64,000 bases of DNA, from assembly GCF_002218085.1 (NCBI RefSeq), contig NZ_BDUC01000008.1, positions 143,094 to 207,093 on the forward strand, given 5' to 3'. Origin of the DNA: Tolypothrix sp. NIES-4075 (GTDB taxonomy: Bacteria; Cyanobacteriota; Cyanobacteriia; Cyanobacteriales; Nostocaceae). Each line of letters starts with the position of its first letter. The first letter of the stretch is position 1. The notes below the pieces were generated by a model, which was given only the letters and a program-made list of their open reading frames with translations, did not search any database and was not told where the DNA came from. Of the stretch, positions 25,035-34,860 are shown piece by piece. A program made the position numbers and the translations under genes.

Positions 25035-26948
25035 ATGTCATCTTTTGAAGCGCTTCAATCTGGGTTGGAAGCTATTAAGCAAGGACGCTACTCAGAAGGT
25101 ATTAATTTGCTAGAAAACTTTTGTCAATGCGAATTAACTTCTAAAACAGTATCTAAGGAATATTTACAAGCACAAATAAGTTTAGTTAAAGCCTATCACT
25201 GTACTGGAAAACGTGAAAAAGCTCGCGTATTATGTTCTCAACTTGCAGAAAGTAAAAATCTCCAGGTGCAATCTTGGGCACAGCGAATTATGCCATCTTT
25301 ATCTGCTGAGTCTTCTGTAACTCCAGAAAATCTGCAACCAGAAACTTCATCTATTGCCCCTAAAATATTTCTGTCATCAGAGGAAGCAACCAAACTACTA
25401 GCACAAGCATATAAAGCGCTAAAATTTAGACGCTACATTGAAGCTATTCAAGTTCTTGAAGAATTTTGTCAAAGAAGTGATGCGAATACAAAAGACTATT
25501 CTCAAGCACAGATGTGGTTGGTGAAAGCTTATAAAGCCAATGGACAATTAGACAATGCGATCGCACTTCTAAAGCAACTTACCACAAGTGAGCAACAAGC
25601 TACGCAGATTTGGGCACAGCAATTTATCTTGACTTTATTACCAGAAAGTGAAGTGCCTTCTTCTGCAACAGAATCAACCACCTGCGAACAAAATCAACCT
25701 ACATCTACACCAAAACAAGCTACTGCTGTGAAAATGAGAACTTTAAGCGAGTTCAAAAATTTCTGTCAGGAGAACTTAATCAATGATTTAAAGGCTACTG
25801 AAGCAACGAGAAAAGAAGTACTGAAATCTATCAGCTTTGTTGGGATTATTCTATTAATTATAGTTGGATTCCTAATTAAGTTCTTTCCTACAGAATATAT
25901 AATTTTTTGTTTAATACATAAAATAAGTCTGCCATTTTTAATTATCTTTATATTTTTATTTGGGTTTTTAGGTTGTCTGTGGATATGGGTTGCTTTTTAC
26001 ACTTCTGCAACAGAAACTTATACTAGCGGCTTTAAATCAAAGATTATAGAAAAAATCTTTGATTTTATTAACACCGATAAAAATCTTAGCTATTCTAGCT
26101 GTTCATCAGATGCAGACAGAGATTATACTATGTCTGGTTTTATCCACAGCCAGCTTTTTCAAAACTTATTAAAGCCAAATAAGATTACGCAGAACGAATG
26201 TATTTTTGGGAAACTGCATGAGACACCCATCTTTTTTTCAGAAATTTGTGCGGAAGTAGAAGTGCATCATGCTTGGGCTAAATACTTGGATTTTCCAGAA
26301 CATATAAGAATATTAAATTCATTCATGATACCGAGATTTATTACCAGACGTATTTTTGTATTAATGCTTCCTCTATATACTATTATTTTGTTAATCAAAT
26401 GTATTAAGGCTTTGCCTTATATTGTCAGCCGAATGCTGAAAGGTCAGAAAATAGATTATCAACATTTTGAAGAAGAAGTATTTAGTAACAAAGTATCCAG
26501 AAAGAGCCTTTTTAAAGGTTTATTTTTTTCAGCTACTTTTCCGAAAAACTCGAAAAGCAAGACTTTGATTATACCAAAACTTATGAATTCAAATATTCAT
26601 TCTTTAAACATAGGTAAAAAACAGATAATTAAACTAGAAGACCCTGAATTTACCAAATTTTTCACTGTCTATGGCAATGACCAAGTAGAAGCAAGATACA
26701 TTTTATCTACGAACTTAATGGCAAAACTGGTTAATTTTAGAAAGAAAGCTGGTAGGAATATTTACGTTTCTTTTGTAGACAATATGATATATATTGCCAT
26801 TGAGTATGCAGAAGATGTATTTGAACCTAAACTGTTTAAAACTATGTTAAGTTTTGCGCCTATGCGAGAATACTTTGAAAATATACAGTTGATGCTGGGA
26901 ATTGTTGAAGACTTAAATCTCAATAGACATATATGGAGCCAGAATTAG
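25035..26948 (+). CDS. TPR-containing DUF3137 membrane protein
   Basis: A 637-residue protein. Residues 1-95 and 110-210 are two similar helical repeats (SGLEAIKQGRYSEGINLLENFCQ, then QAYKALKFRRYIEAIQVLEEFCQ) of TPR type. Two membrane helices lie at about residues 270-330. The DUF3137 region follows: FGKLHETPIFFSEI, LFKGLFFSATFPKN, LEDPEFTKFFTVYGNDQVEARYILST and MIYIAIEYAEDVFEP. The gene lies 38 bases after lemA, so it is probably co-transcribed. DUF3137/LemA pairs recur in bacteria; the TPR fusion may recruit partners. Function unknown. Confidence 0.85.
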   Translation: MSSFEALQSGLEAIKQGRYSEGINLLENFCQCELTSKTVSKEYLQAQISLVKAYHCTGKREKARVLCSQLAESKNLQVQSWAQRIMPSLSAESSVTPENLQPETSSIAPKIFLSSEEATKLLAQAYKALKFRRYIEAIQVLEEFCQRSDANTKDYSQAQMWLVKAYKANGQLDNAIALLKQLTTSEQQATQIWAQQFILTLLPESEVPSSATESTTCEQNQPTSTPKQATAVKMRTLSEFKNFCQENLINDLKATEATRKEVLKSISFVGIILLIIVGFLIKFFPTEYIIFCLIHKISLPFLIIFIFLFGFLGCLWIWVAFYTSATETYTSGFKSKIIEKIFDFINTDKNLSYSSCSSDADRDYTMSGFIHSQLFQNLLKPNKITQNECIFGKLHETPIFFSEICAEVEVHHAWAKYLDFPEHIRILNSFMIPRFITRRIFVLMLPLYTIILLIKCIKALPYIVSRMLKGQKIDYQHFEEEVFSNKVSRKSLFKGLFFSATFPKNSKSKTLIIPKLMNSNIHSLNIGKKQIIKLEDPEFTKFFTVYGNDQVEARYILSTNLMAKLVNFRKKAGRNIYVSFVDNMIYIAIEYAEDVFEPKLFKTMLSFAPMREYFENIQLMLGIVEDLNLNRHIWSQN

Positions 26949-27015
26949 TTAAAATAAATGCTGCATTATAAAAACAAGCTTAATTAACTCACGTTATGTA
27001 GCGATCGCTTCTTAT

Positions 27016-27741
27016 TTACAAGTTATTTACAGCATCAGGATCGACACCAAGCGATCGCAACTGTTCTTTTAACCTTTCTACTTGTAACTCAGCTTGTTTA
27101 GCTCGCTCCTCAGCTTGTTTAGCTCGCTCCTCAGCTTGTTCTCGTGCTAAAATTTCTTGCTGTAGCGCTTCTACTAACTCCCCAGGAGCCAATAATTTCT
27201 CTCCTGTATCTTGTTTGTAAAAGGCAATCAATTGCTCTTCAATCTCTAATCGCAATTGCAAAGCCTCACTTCGCTTATCTGTAATTAGCTCATACTCTTG
27301 TCTAATTAAACGATAACCCCGCAGTTGTTCGGGAATCCATTCTCCTTTAGGGTCAAATAACCAGTACTCCAGTACTCCTAACTGTTCGTAGAGAGTTTTT
27401 TTGAAACTGATATCTTGCTCTCTAGTTCCTTGAGAAGTCATTTCAAAAATGACTAATGGTACTTGTACTTCTTCCCAAATTTTATAATTATCTCTGGCTC
27501 CAGGTGGAACATTACAGATTACCATTACATCTGGAGCTACCCTCAATCGAGGATAACCTTGAGCATAGTAGAGAAACTGATCTGCCAGAACAATAGTCGA
27601 TTTGCCTGCAAGATACTGACGCAAAGCAACAACGGTGTTAATTATTGCATCAGCATGAACAGAAGTTTCTGCTAAAGGTTCACCATCCGAACTTGGATAA
27701 AAAATATCAGTTGATTCAGATTTGGGTACGAGGCTAGTCAT
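27016..27741 (-). CDS. Uma2 family (DUF820) putative endonuclease
   Basis: A 241-residue protein of the PD-(D/E)XK nuclease superfamily, hugely expanded in cyanobacteria. The core appears as LRVAPDVMVI (the conserved aspartate) and PLVIFEMTSQGTREQDISFK (the E..., with lysine displaced), then YEQLGVLEYWLFDP. The C-terminal 70 residues form a charged coiled coil with AEERAKQAEERAKQAEL repeats. Biological role is unknown; some members may be relics of mobile elements or regulators. Confidence 0.88.
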   Translation of the reverse strand: MTSLVPKSESTDIFYPSSDGEPLAETSVHADAIINTVVALRQYLAGKSTIVLADQFLYYAQGYPRLRVAPDVMVICNVPPGARDNYKIWEEVQVPLVIFEMTSQGTREQDISFKKTLYEQLGVLEYWLFDPKGEWIPEQLRGYRLIRQEYELITDKRSEALQLRLEIEEQLIAFYKQDTGEKLLAPGELVEALQQEILAREQAEERAKQAEERAKQAELQVERLKEQLRSLGVDPDAVNNL

Positions 27742-27926
27742 AACTCACGCCACCAATTTAAGGGGATAATCTAAATACAATCTAAGCAATTTAATCGCGT
27801 TTTCTTAAAATATAAGACTTAGGTAAAAATTCTCTCTTCCTCATTCCTCTGTGAACTCTGTGCCTCTGTGGTTGGTTTATTCCATCATACGAGGGTGCGT
27901 TAGCAGAAGCTAACACACCCTACATT

Positions 27927-29771
27927 TTAAAAATTCTCGAAGTTAGCGATCGCCTGTTTCATCTTTTCCATAACCTCATCCACCGATATACTTCCTAACT
28001 CCCCTGAAGCACGTGTACGAATACTTAAGCTGTTGCTTTCAACTTCTTTCGCTCCCACTACCGCCATCACGGGTATTTTTTGTTTCTCTGCATTGCGGAT
28101 AAGTTTACCCAGGCGATCGCCACTCAAATCGACTTCCGCACGGATACCCAAAACCTGCATCTTCGCTGCTACCTCTTTGGCAAAAGGTAGAAACTCATCA
28201 CTCACAGGCAACAATCTCGCTTGCAGCGGTGCCAACCACAACGGGAAATCTCCCGCATATTCTTCAATCAAAATACCAATCAGCCGTTCTAATGAGCCAA
28301 AAGGCGCACGGTGAATCATCACCGGACGTTTGCGAGAACCATCTTCAGCAACATATTCTAAATCAAAGCGTTCTGGCAAGTTGTAATCTACCTGCACCGT
28401 TCCTAGCTGCCATTCCCGCTCTAGAGCATCTTGAAAGATAAAATCTAATTTGGGACCGTAAAATGCCGCTTCCCCAATTCCTTCAAAGTGATCCATCCCT
28501 AGTTGTTCGACAGCGCGACGAATTGCACCTTGGGCTTTTTCCCAAGCTTCATCAGAACCAATGTACTTATCTGAAGCTGGATCGCGGAAACTTAATCTCG
28601 CTTTAAAGTTTTTCAGTTGCAGTTTGTTGAACACCGACAAAATCAAATCCACTACATTGAGGAATTCTGTGTCAAGTTGTTCTGGGGTAACAAATAGGTG
28701 AGAATCATCCACCGTAAAACCGCGTACCCTAGTTAAGCCGCCCAATTCACCTGATTGTTCGTAGCGGTAGACTGTGCCAAATTCAGCCAAACGCATTGGT
28801 AATTCCCGATAAGAGCGTAACTCGCTTTGATATATCTGAATGTGGAAAGGACAATTCATCGGCTTCATCACAAAGCCTTGTTCAAGTGCTGCTCCTTCCT
28901 CATCTTCCGCCATCAAGGGGAACATATCTTCTTTATACTTCTGCCAGTGTCCAGATTTTTTAAATAAATCTACTTTACCGATGTGGGGCGTGACTACAGG
29001 CAAATAACCCCGTTTTAACTGTTCTTGTTGCAAAAAGTCTTGCAGAAGAGTCCGTAACAAAGTTCCTTTGGGTGTCCACAAAGGTAAACCGGGTCCGACT
29101 AAATCGGAAAAGACAAATAATCCCAGTTCTTTACCCAATTTTCGATGATCTCGGCGTTGCGCTTCTTCTTTGCGTCGCTTGTATTCGGCAAGTTGTTCTG
29201 GGGTTTCCCAAGCGGTGGCGTAAATGCGTTGTAGTTGCGCTTTGGTTTCATCTCCACGCCAATAAGCGCCGGCAACGCTTTCTAATTCAATCGCTTTCGG
29301 GTTTAAATCAGCGGTATTTTCTACATGAGGTCCCGCGCACAAATCCCACCATTCATTCCCCAAGTGGTAAATGGTGATTGGTTCGGATTTAATATCTTGG
29401 AGAATTTCTAATTTGTAAGGTTCGTTAATTTTCTGAATTCGGCTTTCGGCTTCAGAGCGGCTAACTTCTTCGCGAATTACGGGAATTTTGCGATTGATGA
29501 TTTTCACCATCTCTTTCTGGATGGCTTTCAAATCTTTGTCGGTAAATGGTTCGGGACTGTCAAAATCGTAATAAAAGCCGTTTTCAATCCACGGACCAAT
29601 TGTAACTTGCGCTTTGGGAAACAGCTTTTGTACTGCCATTGCCATCACATGAGAAGCTGTGTGACGAATCTTTCGCAAATTTTCCGATTCGCTGCTACGC
29701 GGTAAGTACATTTTTTCGAGTTGTTCTGCTTGATTAGAAGATGATTGTGGCGGCATCGGCTGTTGAACCAT
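27927..29771 (-). CDS. thrS: Threonyl-tRNA synthetase
   Basis: Charges tRNA-Thr. The editing (N2) domain carries HTASH and WWDLCAGPH; the class II core has motif 2 around VYRYEQSGELGGLTRVRGF, zinc ligands in MNCPFHIQ, DDSHLF and MIHRAPFGS, and motif 3 LERLIG. A C-terminal anticodon-binding domain (QARLLPVSDEFLPFA to the end) closes the 614 residues. The usual N-terminal TGS (N1) domain is missing: the editing domain starts about residue 35. Cyanobacteria can carry two ThrRS copies; which one this is cannot be told here, and no zinc-regulator box is evident. Confidence 0.96.
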   Translation of the reverse strand: MVQQPMPPQSSSNQAEQLEKMYLPRSSESENLRKIRHTASHVMAMAVQKLFPKAQVTIGPWIENGFYYDFDSPEPFTDKDLKAIQKEMVKIINRKIPVIREEVSRSEAESRIQKINEPYKLEILQDIKSEPITIYHLGNEWWDLCAGPHVENTADLNPKAIELESVAGAYWRGDETKAQLQRIYATAWETPEQLAEYKRRKEEAQRRDHRKLGKELGLFVFSDLVGPGLPLWTPKGTLLRTLLQDFLQQEQLKRGYLPVVTPHIGKVDLFKKSGHWQKYKEDMFPLMAEDEEGAALEQGFVMKPMNCPFHIQIYQSELRSYRELPMRLAEFGTVYRYEQSGELGGLTRVRGFTVDDSHLFVTPEQLDTEFLNVVDLILSVFNKLQLKNFKARLSFRDPASDKYIGSDEAWEKAQGAIRRAVEQLGMDHFEGIGEAAFYGPKLDFIFQDALEREWQLGTVQVDYNLPERFDLEYVAEDGSRKRPVMIHRAPFGSLERLIGILIEEYAGDFPLWLAPLQARLLPVSDEFLPFAKEVAAKMQVLGIRAEVDLSGDRLGKLIRNAEKQKIPVMAVVGAKEVESNSLSIRTRASGELGSISVDEVMEKMKQAIANFENF

Positions 29772-30381
29772 TGGCTAAGTAATTATATGATGACTTGCGA
29801 TCGCTCAAGTTTCAAAAAATATACCCAAATATAACGAGGGCTTCTTTTCTGTGCTTTGTCAGGTTTAAAGCTATCATGGATGCACTTTAACATCACGGCT
29901 CAATTTCCTTTATGATGCTCTTTGACATAAAAAGAGCGATTAGTTACTCTGCCGCCCTGCAATAGTTGCACGTTAACTGTAATATAAATTCTTTTTATCT
30001 TATATATTTAGTTAGCAGTATTAAATATATCTTTCAAATAAGCGCTTTGTGTTGATCTCTGCAAAGTCTGAAAGATTATTTTTTTTACTGGCTGTACGAT
30101 CAGCTGTTTTCATAATTTATATCAAAACCCTTCCAGTATATCATATTTCTCATAATTAAACTTTAATAGAAATTTTTTATTAAGCTGCATCTATCTTAAC
30201 GCTGCAAGTACAGCTATATCTATCGGAACTGTACAAACCTTTCATGTAGCTTATATAATTAAATTGTAACGTTTTTTACAAAAATATAACTATTTCTGTC
30301 TTATGACGTATATAAGAAAAATGTAAAGAAATGTAAATAACGTTAATATTAGTAAGAAAGTTAGAAATATGCCTCTGATTT
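29772..30381. other. Long AT-rich leader region upstream of the DUF2605 gene
   Basis: 610 bases between divergent thrS and the DUF2605 gene. I see no tRNA, no open frame with family resemblance and no strong hairpin. The stretch from about 30090 to 30370 is very A/T-rich with direct TGTAAAGAAATGTAAATAA motifs near 30322-30340, suggesting a promoter with a complex control region. Confidence 0.5.
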
Positions 30382-30699
30382 ATGCGAGACTCAAACTTAC
30401 CAGAGCCAGAGTTGTTGAAGACGGTTTTGCAGCCGTTGTTAGAAGATTTTCAGTATTGGTTTGCGCGATCGCGTCAATTGCTGGAAACTGAGCAACTCTC
30501 ATTTATGAGTGACCAGGAGCAATCCGATCTACTGTTGCGAGTCAAGCAGGCTCAAGACAAAGTGAACACGGCGAAAATGCTGTTTGCTGCAACTGACGGA
30601 CAAGTCGGCATTGAGATGGAAACCTTAATGCCTTGGCATAAATTAGTCACAGAATGTTGGCAAGTGGCGATGCGCTTCCGTCAAGATCGAGAAGTTTAA
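30382..30699 (+). CDS. DUF2605 family protein
   Basis: A 105-residue helical protein found almost only in cyanobacteria. The family pattern is LLKTVLQPLLEDFQYWFARSRQLLE, then SDLLLRVKQAQDKVNTAKMLFAATDGQVGIE, and PWHKLVTECWQVAMRFR. Two or three helices are expected. The DUF2973 gene follows about 300 bases later; the two are commonly adjacent in related genomes. Function unknown. Confidence 0.88.
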   Translation: MRDSNLPEPELLKTVLQPLLEDFQYWFARSRQLLETEQLSFMSDQEQSDLLLRVKQAQDKVNTAKMLFAATDGQVGIEMETLMPWHKLVTECWQVAMRFRQDREV

Positions 30700-31000
30700 T
30701 GTTTTTTAGATGAGAACTTTGCTAAACTGCTTGGCAATAGCAAAACGGTATATAAGTCGAAGAGATACTACAAAATCGTTCAAATCCTTTGAATTAAGAA
30801 AATATTGTATTTTATGATACTTAACATTGACTGACAGTTAAAAAAATTGTCTCACATCCAGATAAGCGCACCTTATGTGCGTTAAGTATTCGCTTTACCC
30901 TGGAGTCCCAGTATCGGCAAAGCAAAGTAGGGGTGGGGAATCCAAGCAGCCAAAACGACAACATAAATTTTTAAAACCGCAGTACCTGGAGGAAAAACCG
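30700..31000. other. Intergenic region between DUF2605 and DUF2973 genes
   Basis: 301 bases with no family-like frame. The end carries CTGGAGGA at about 30986-30993, a strong ribosome-binding site for the DUF2973 gene. A frame open from 30875 merely extends that gene upstream. Confidence 0.5.
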
Positions 31001-31321
31001 ATGTTACACTTACTTTACATTCTTGCTTTTACCATCCTTGCTTTTATAGCCGTTGCCAACTTAATTCGCAACCTGATGATGTTCAGTTTTGACACAGACC
31101 GAACTTATTCCAGGTCATCAATTCAGCAGGGAAACTCGGCATATATGTCGTCATCAAGAAAACAATTTATACCTCATCCAGAGTTATTAGACAGTTCCGG
31201 AAATTTAATTAAAGAACCTCTATTGGTAATGCGTTCAGTCAACGTTGAAGATGCTCGTCAACAATTAGATGCTCTTTATGAATCTTCCCCAGGACAAAAG
31301 AGTGAGAAGGAGGAAGGCTAA
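31001..31321 (+). CDS. DUF2973 family membrane protein
   Basis: A 106-residue protein with one N-terminal membrane helix (MLHLLYILAFTILAFIAVANLIRNLM) and a soluble tail with the family motif HPELLDSSGNLIKEPLLVMRSVNVEDARQQLDALYESSPG. The ATG at 31001, preceded by CTGGAGGA, is the correct start, not the upstream frame opening at 30875. It pairs with the DUF2605 gene. Function unknown. Confidence 0.88.
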   Translation: MLHLLYILAFTILAFIAVANLIRNLMMFSFDTDRTYSRSSIQQGNSAYMSSSRKQFIPHPELLDSSGNLIKEPLLVMRSVNVEDARQQLDALYESSPGQKSEKEEG

Positions 31322-31402
31322 ATAGTTAGGAGTTAACAGTGATGAGTGATGAGTTATGAGTTAAGAATTAAAACTCCTAACTCATAACTTATAACTCGTA
31401 AC
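31322..31402. repeat. Heptamer repeats (GAGTTAT / ATAACTC)
   Basis: GATGAGT/TTATGAG units and complementary CATAACT units separate the DUF2973 gene from the convergent debranching-enzyme gene. The array can fold back on itself. Confidence 0.7.
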
Positions 31403-31406
31403 TAAA

Positions 31407-33686
31407 TTACGCTTCGATAACTACGCGGAGATTACCGCGTTTTTTGGCGACGCGACAAGCAGTGGTGTTACCAGAGCGTTCAAATTCTAAATCGAGAACG
31501 GTAGCACCAACGCGCAAATTCTGGAACGACAACCGATTAATTGACTCTGGCAAAGCGGGGTCAATTATTCGCAAGCAGTTATTTTGAGCATCAGGCACCA
31601 AGTTGACCATCATTTGCAGTAATTGAAAGATACTGCCAGTAGCCCAAGCTTGAGGAGTACAAGCGACAGGATATTGCACGGGAGCGTTATCACCGTTACG
31701 TTCATAGCCGCATAAAAGTTCTGGGGGACGGTGGTAGGGTTGCTGGCTAGTCATATCGATCAAGCCTTGGTACAATTCTAAAGCTTGATCGATTAAACCA
31801 AGCGATCGCAAACCCATTGCAATCAGCGCGTTGTCGTGGGGCCAAACTGAACCAATATGATACCCCATCGGATTGTAAGCTGGTGACAAACTACTTAGGG
31901 TGCGAATGCCCCAACCATTAAACATATCCGGCGCCCGCAACCGCTCTGCCACACTGTAAGCTTTTTCTGGGGTGAAAATTCCTAAAAGCAGACAATGACC
32001 GGGATTTGAGGTAATGCTATCTACATGCTTACCGTCTCCATCCAAAGCAAGAGCGCAGAAATCCTCGTCTTCCATCCAGAAATCTCGATTGAAACGAACT
32101 TTCAGGTTTCTAGCCTCTTCTTGCCAGCGGTCAGCCAAATCAAGCCGCTTTTTCATCCTGGCAATTTCTGCCAGACGCATTTTCGCAGCGTACACATAAG
32201 CTTGCACTTCACAAAGGGCAATTGGTCCGCTTGCTAATTCTCCCTTGCGGTCTACAATACAATCACCAGAATCTTTCCAGCCTTGGTTAGCAAGACCGCG
32301 TTTAGATTTGCAATAGTAGCTTAAGTAGCTAGTTTCTTTAGTGTTGCGATCAATCCACTCCATTGCTGCTAGAGCGTGTGACCAAAGTTGCTCTAGAGTT
32401 TCTTGATCGTGAGTCCAAGTGTAGTATTCAGCATACAACATCAGCCACAGAGGAGTAGCATCAACAGTACCGTAATACGGCGTGTGGGGAATTTCTTGAC
32501 AACGCGCCATTTCTCCCAATCGCAACTCGTGTAAAATCTTACCTGGTTCCTCTTCACGCCAATCATCTTCACTTTTACCTTGGTATGCGGCTAAAAGAAA
32601 AAGAGTTTCTTTGGCGATTTGCGGATTTAACATTAAGCTTTGGTAAGCTGTAATCAGCGAATCCCGCCCAAATAGTGAAGAAAACCACGGCACACCGGCA
32701 GAAACAGTTTTATGCTTGCCAAAAGACTGCCGCAACAAATACATATCTTGTTCCGCTCGTTCGATAACTCGATTAAACAAGCTTTTATCTGAGCGAATTC
32801 GGGTAATTTGTTGTCCCCAGTGCTGTTCTTCCATCACCTCAGCGGCTTTTGCTTGTCCTAAGGTGGCAGGCGCACTTACAGTAGAGCTAGATTTGTTGTT
32901 TGTTAACATATTCACTCGATAACCCAGTTTTTGGGTTTCGTGGGAAGCCAATTCCATCCGCCAAACCGCTGTGTAACCTTTGAAAGAGTCGGGGATTCGA
33001 TGTTGGAATTGAATGCGCGATTCCATAACTGAGCCATCTAGACCTTGATAGGCTAGTGTCAACATTTCTGGTGTCGCTGTTGTCTGTATCGACGAAATAC
33101 CATCACCTGTTAGTATTGCTTCCTCAGTTGTTGGGTCTAGTAAACGCAAAAGTTTACCGCGTTTTTGTCTGTCATAGCCCCGCACTTCAAATAAATCGAC
33201 AAAATCCGCATCAAAGCTGATAGTTAGTTCAAAGGTAACGGTAGTTGTGCTATAATTTGCCACTTCTATTTCTTCAAATAGTGCGCCGTTGAGGACAAGT
33301 TCGCGGCGAATCCCTACACTATCGGCATTTAGGCGATCGTCAATTCTGGGATTAGTACACAAAACTGAAAGTGAAAATCCTTTGTCGGCGGTACTGCTAA
33401 GGAGAACAGGCGATCGCCCTTCAATCTGCAACTCCAAACGACTGAGAAATCTGGTATCAGAGCAAAATAATCCCATACTGGGGTTGCCATCGTTGAGCGA
33501 ACAACCAGAAATATTGCCGATAGTATCGGTCACGAAAAATAAATCATCATCTTTAACAGTAAGTGTCGGTTGTGGTCTTTGTGTTACCACACTCGGCCAT
33601 TCTGGGATAGGTATTTGTTCTGCATGTACAAAAGTTTTTCCGTCTAGCGAAATTTTATCAGCGAAGGTCAGCTTATCCGGTGTCAT
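31407..33686 (-). CDS. Amylo-alpha-1,6-glucosidase / glycogen-debranching-type enzyme
   Basis: A 759-residue protein of two parts. The N-terminal beta domain (about residues 45-250) includes LFVTDTIGNISGCSLNDGNPSMGLFCSDTRFLSRLEL (glycogen-debranching N-terminal type). The C-terminal (alpha/alpha)6 barrel carries GVPWFSSLFGRDSLITAYQSL, GTVDATPLWLMLYAEYY, GWKDSGDCIV and NPMGYHIGSVWPHDNALIAMGL. Such proteins are annotated as amylo-alpha-1,6-glucosidases and act on branched glucans or related oligosaccharides; the exact substrate in cyanobacteria is uncertain. No glycogen genes are adjacent. Confidence 0.9.
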   Translation of the reverse strand: MTPDKLTFADKISLDGKTFVHAEQIPIPEWPSVVTQRPQPTLTVKDDDLFFVTDTIGNISGCSLNDGNPSMGLFCSDTRFLSRLELQIEGRSPVLLSSTADKGFSLSVLCTNPRIDDRLNADSVGIRRELVLNGALFEEIEVANYSTTTVTFELTISFDADFVDLFEVRGYDRQKRGKLLRLLDPTTEEAILTGDGISSIQTTATPEMLTLAYQGLDGSVMESRIQFQHRIPDSFKGYTAVWRMELASHETQKLGYRVNMLTNNKSSSTVSAPATLGQAKAAEVMEEQHWGQQITRIRSDKSLFNRVIERAEQDMYLLRQSFGKHKTVSAGVPWFSSLFGRDSLITAYQSLMLNPQIAKETLFLLAAYQGKSEDDWREEEPGKILHELRLGEMARCQEIPHTPYYGTVDATPLWLMLYAEYYTWTHDQETLEQLWSHALAAMEWIDRNTKETSYLSYYCKSKRGLANQGWKDSGDCIVDRKGELASGPIALCEVQAYVYAAKMRLAEIARMKKRLDLADRWQEEARNLKVRFNRDFWMEDEDFCALALDGDGKHVDSITSNPGHCLLLGIFTPEKAYSVAERLRAPDMFNGWGIRTLSSLSPAYNPMGYHIGSVWPHDNALIAMGLRSLGLIDQALELYQGLIDMTSQQPYHRPPELLCGYERNGDNAPVQYPVACTPQAWATGSIFQLLQMMVNLVPDAQNNCLRIIDPALPESINRLSFQNLRVGATVLDLEFERSGNTTACRVAKKRGNLRVVIEA

Positions 33687-34122
33687 CAGGCAAATTTCCG
33701 TGTACAGGTTTATGTGGTGGTTCTAGCAGCGTCTGCCAAAAAGACGCTTTCAAAATTTATTTGAGCCATTGAGCAAAAATGATACTCATATACAGGCGAC
33801 AAAAGGACATGCACAAAAGCTATATAATTAAATCTTTATAATTGTATATTTTTTAAAATTTTTGTAAAGGCAAATCTTAGGCGAAAAAATAAGAATTTTT
33901 ACTTAATTTATTTAAGGCTGTAACTGAGAAAGCGTAAGGCACTCAAGACTATTCAGCCTGCGTTGAAAATTAATGGTTTTTGCTCTCGGTTCTGCGAGCC
34001 GCATTGTATGAAGCTTTCTTTATATTCATTGATTTTATAACAAAAAAATGCGAATATTGTCAGCTTTGCTGCAAAAAATCGGATTTTTGATTTATTTCTC
34101 AATTGGGGAATTTGCCATCACT
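33687..34122. other. Intergenic region, no gene seen
   Basis: 436 A/T-rich bases upstream of the debranching gene and downstream of nfi. No supported frame or RNA gene was found. Confidence 0.5.
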
Positions 34123-34788
34123 TTATCTGTTAGAAGCTAATTTATCAGCAATGCGAGTAGTTTCTGGCAGTCGATATTTTGGCGTGCAGCGCAATACGTA
34201 GTCAATAGCCGTTGGTAGACTGACGCGATGACCGCTAGAGATATATAGTGGTTTGACTTTGGTGCGCGATCGCAAAACGGCGCCAATCGTTTCACACTTA
34301 TGTATAAGTGGTTGCCAACTGCCTTTTGTTTCTGGTACTATTTCATGTTTACCAACCAGCAAGGATTTTGCTACACCAATTGTCGGTATATCCACAAGTA
34401 CACCCAAATGACAAGCTATGCCAAATCTGCGAGGATGGGCTATTCCCTGACCATCACAGAGAATAATATCTGGTATTGTAGTAATCTTTTCTAAAGCGTC
34501 GAGTACAGCCGGGATTTCGCGAAATGAAAGGAAACCAGGAATGTAAGGAAATGTTGTCGGACGATACGCTAAACTCGTCTCGATGATTTGCAAATCGGGA
34601 AAATTGAGTACCGCTACTGCTGCCCGACTAATCGTCCCATTTGCTTCAAAACCCATGTCTACCCCAGCAACATACTGAACTGGTTCTTTAAATTTATCTT
34701 CGGTAATTACCTCAGCTTGGAGTTGTTCTTGGATAGCTATAGCTTCATCTAGTGTTAGTTGCCAAGCATGACGTTGATAAATTTTCAT
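34123..34788 (-). CDS. nfi: Endonuclease V (deoxyinosine-specific)
   Basis: Cleaves DNA one phosphodiester 3' to deoxyinosine, starting repair of deaminated adenine. Family motifs are YVAGVDMGF (first metal-binding Asp), RPTTFPYIPGFLSFREIPAVLDAL (the strand-separating PYIP wedge), DIILCDGQGIAHPRRFGIACHLGVL (second Asp and His) and IGVAKSLLVG. Length of 221 residues is normal. It is divergent from the SPFH gene. Confidence 0.95.
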   Translation of the reverse strand: MKIYQRHAWQLTLDEAIAIQEQLQAEVITEDKFKEPVQYVAGVDMGFEANGTISRAAVAVLNFPDLQIIETSLAYRPTTFPYIPGFLSFREIPAVLDALEKITTIPDIILCDGQGIAHPRRFGIACHLGVLVDIPTIGVAKSLLVGKHEIVPETKGSWQPLIHKCETIGAVLRSRTKVKPLYISSGHRVSLPTAIDYVLRCTPKYRLPETTRIADKLASNR

Positions 34789-34860
34789 GTTTAAATAAGT
34801 TTGAGTTGAAAGTTTTTTCCGAAATCGTTACTCGCAAGAGTGTTTTTACTGATGTTACTG

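Noticed and set aside
27016..27741. Uma2 gene as part of a defence island
   Set aside because: It stands alone between housekeeping genes; Uma2 proteins are very common in cyanobacteria and not by themselves a defence signal.
29772..30381. Hidden tRNA or riboswitch in the long intergenic region
   Set aside because: I looked for a cloverleaf, a T-arm GTTCRA motif and paired elements and found none; only AT-rich sequence is visible.
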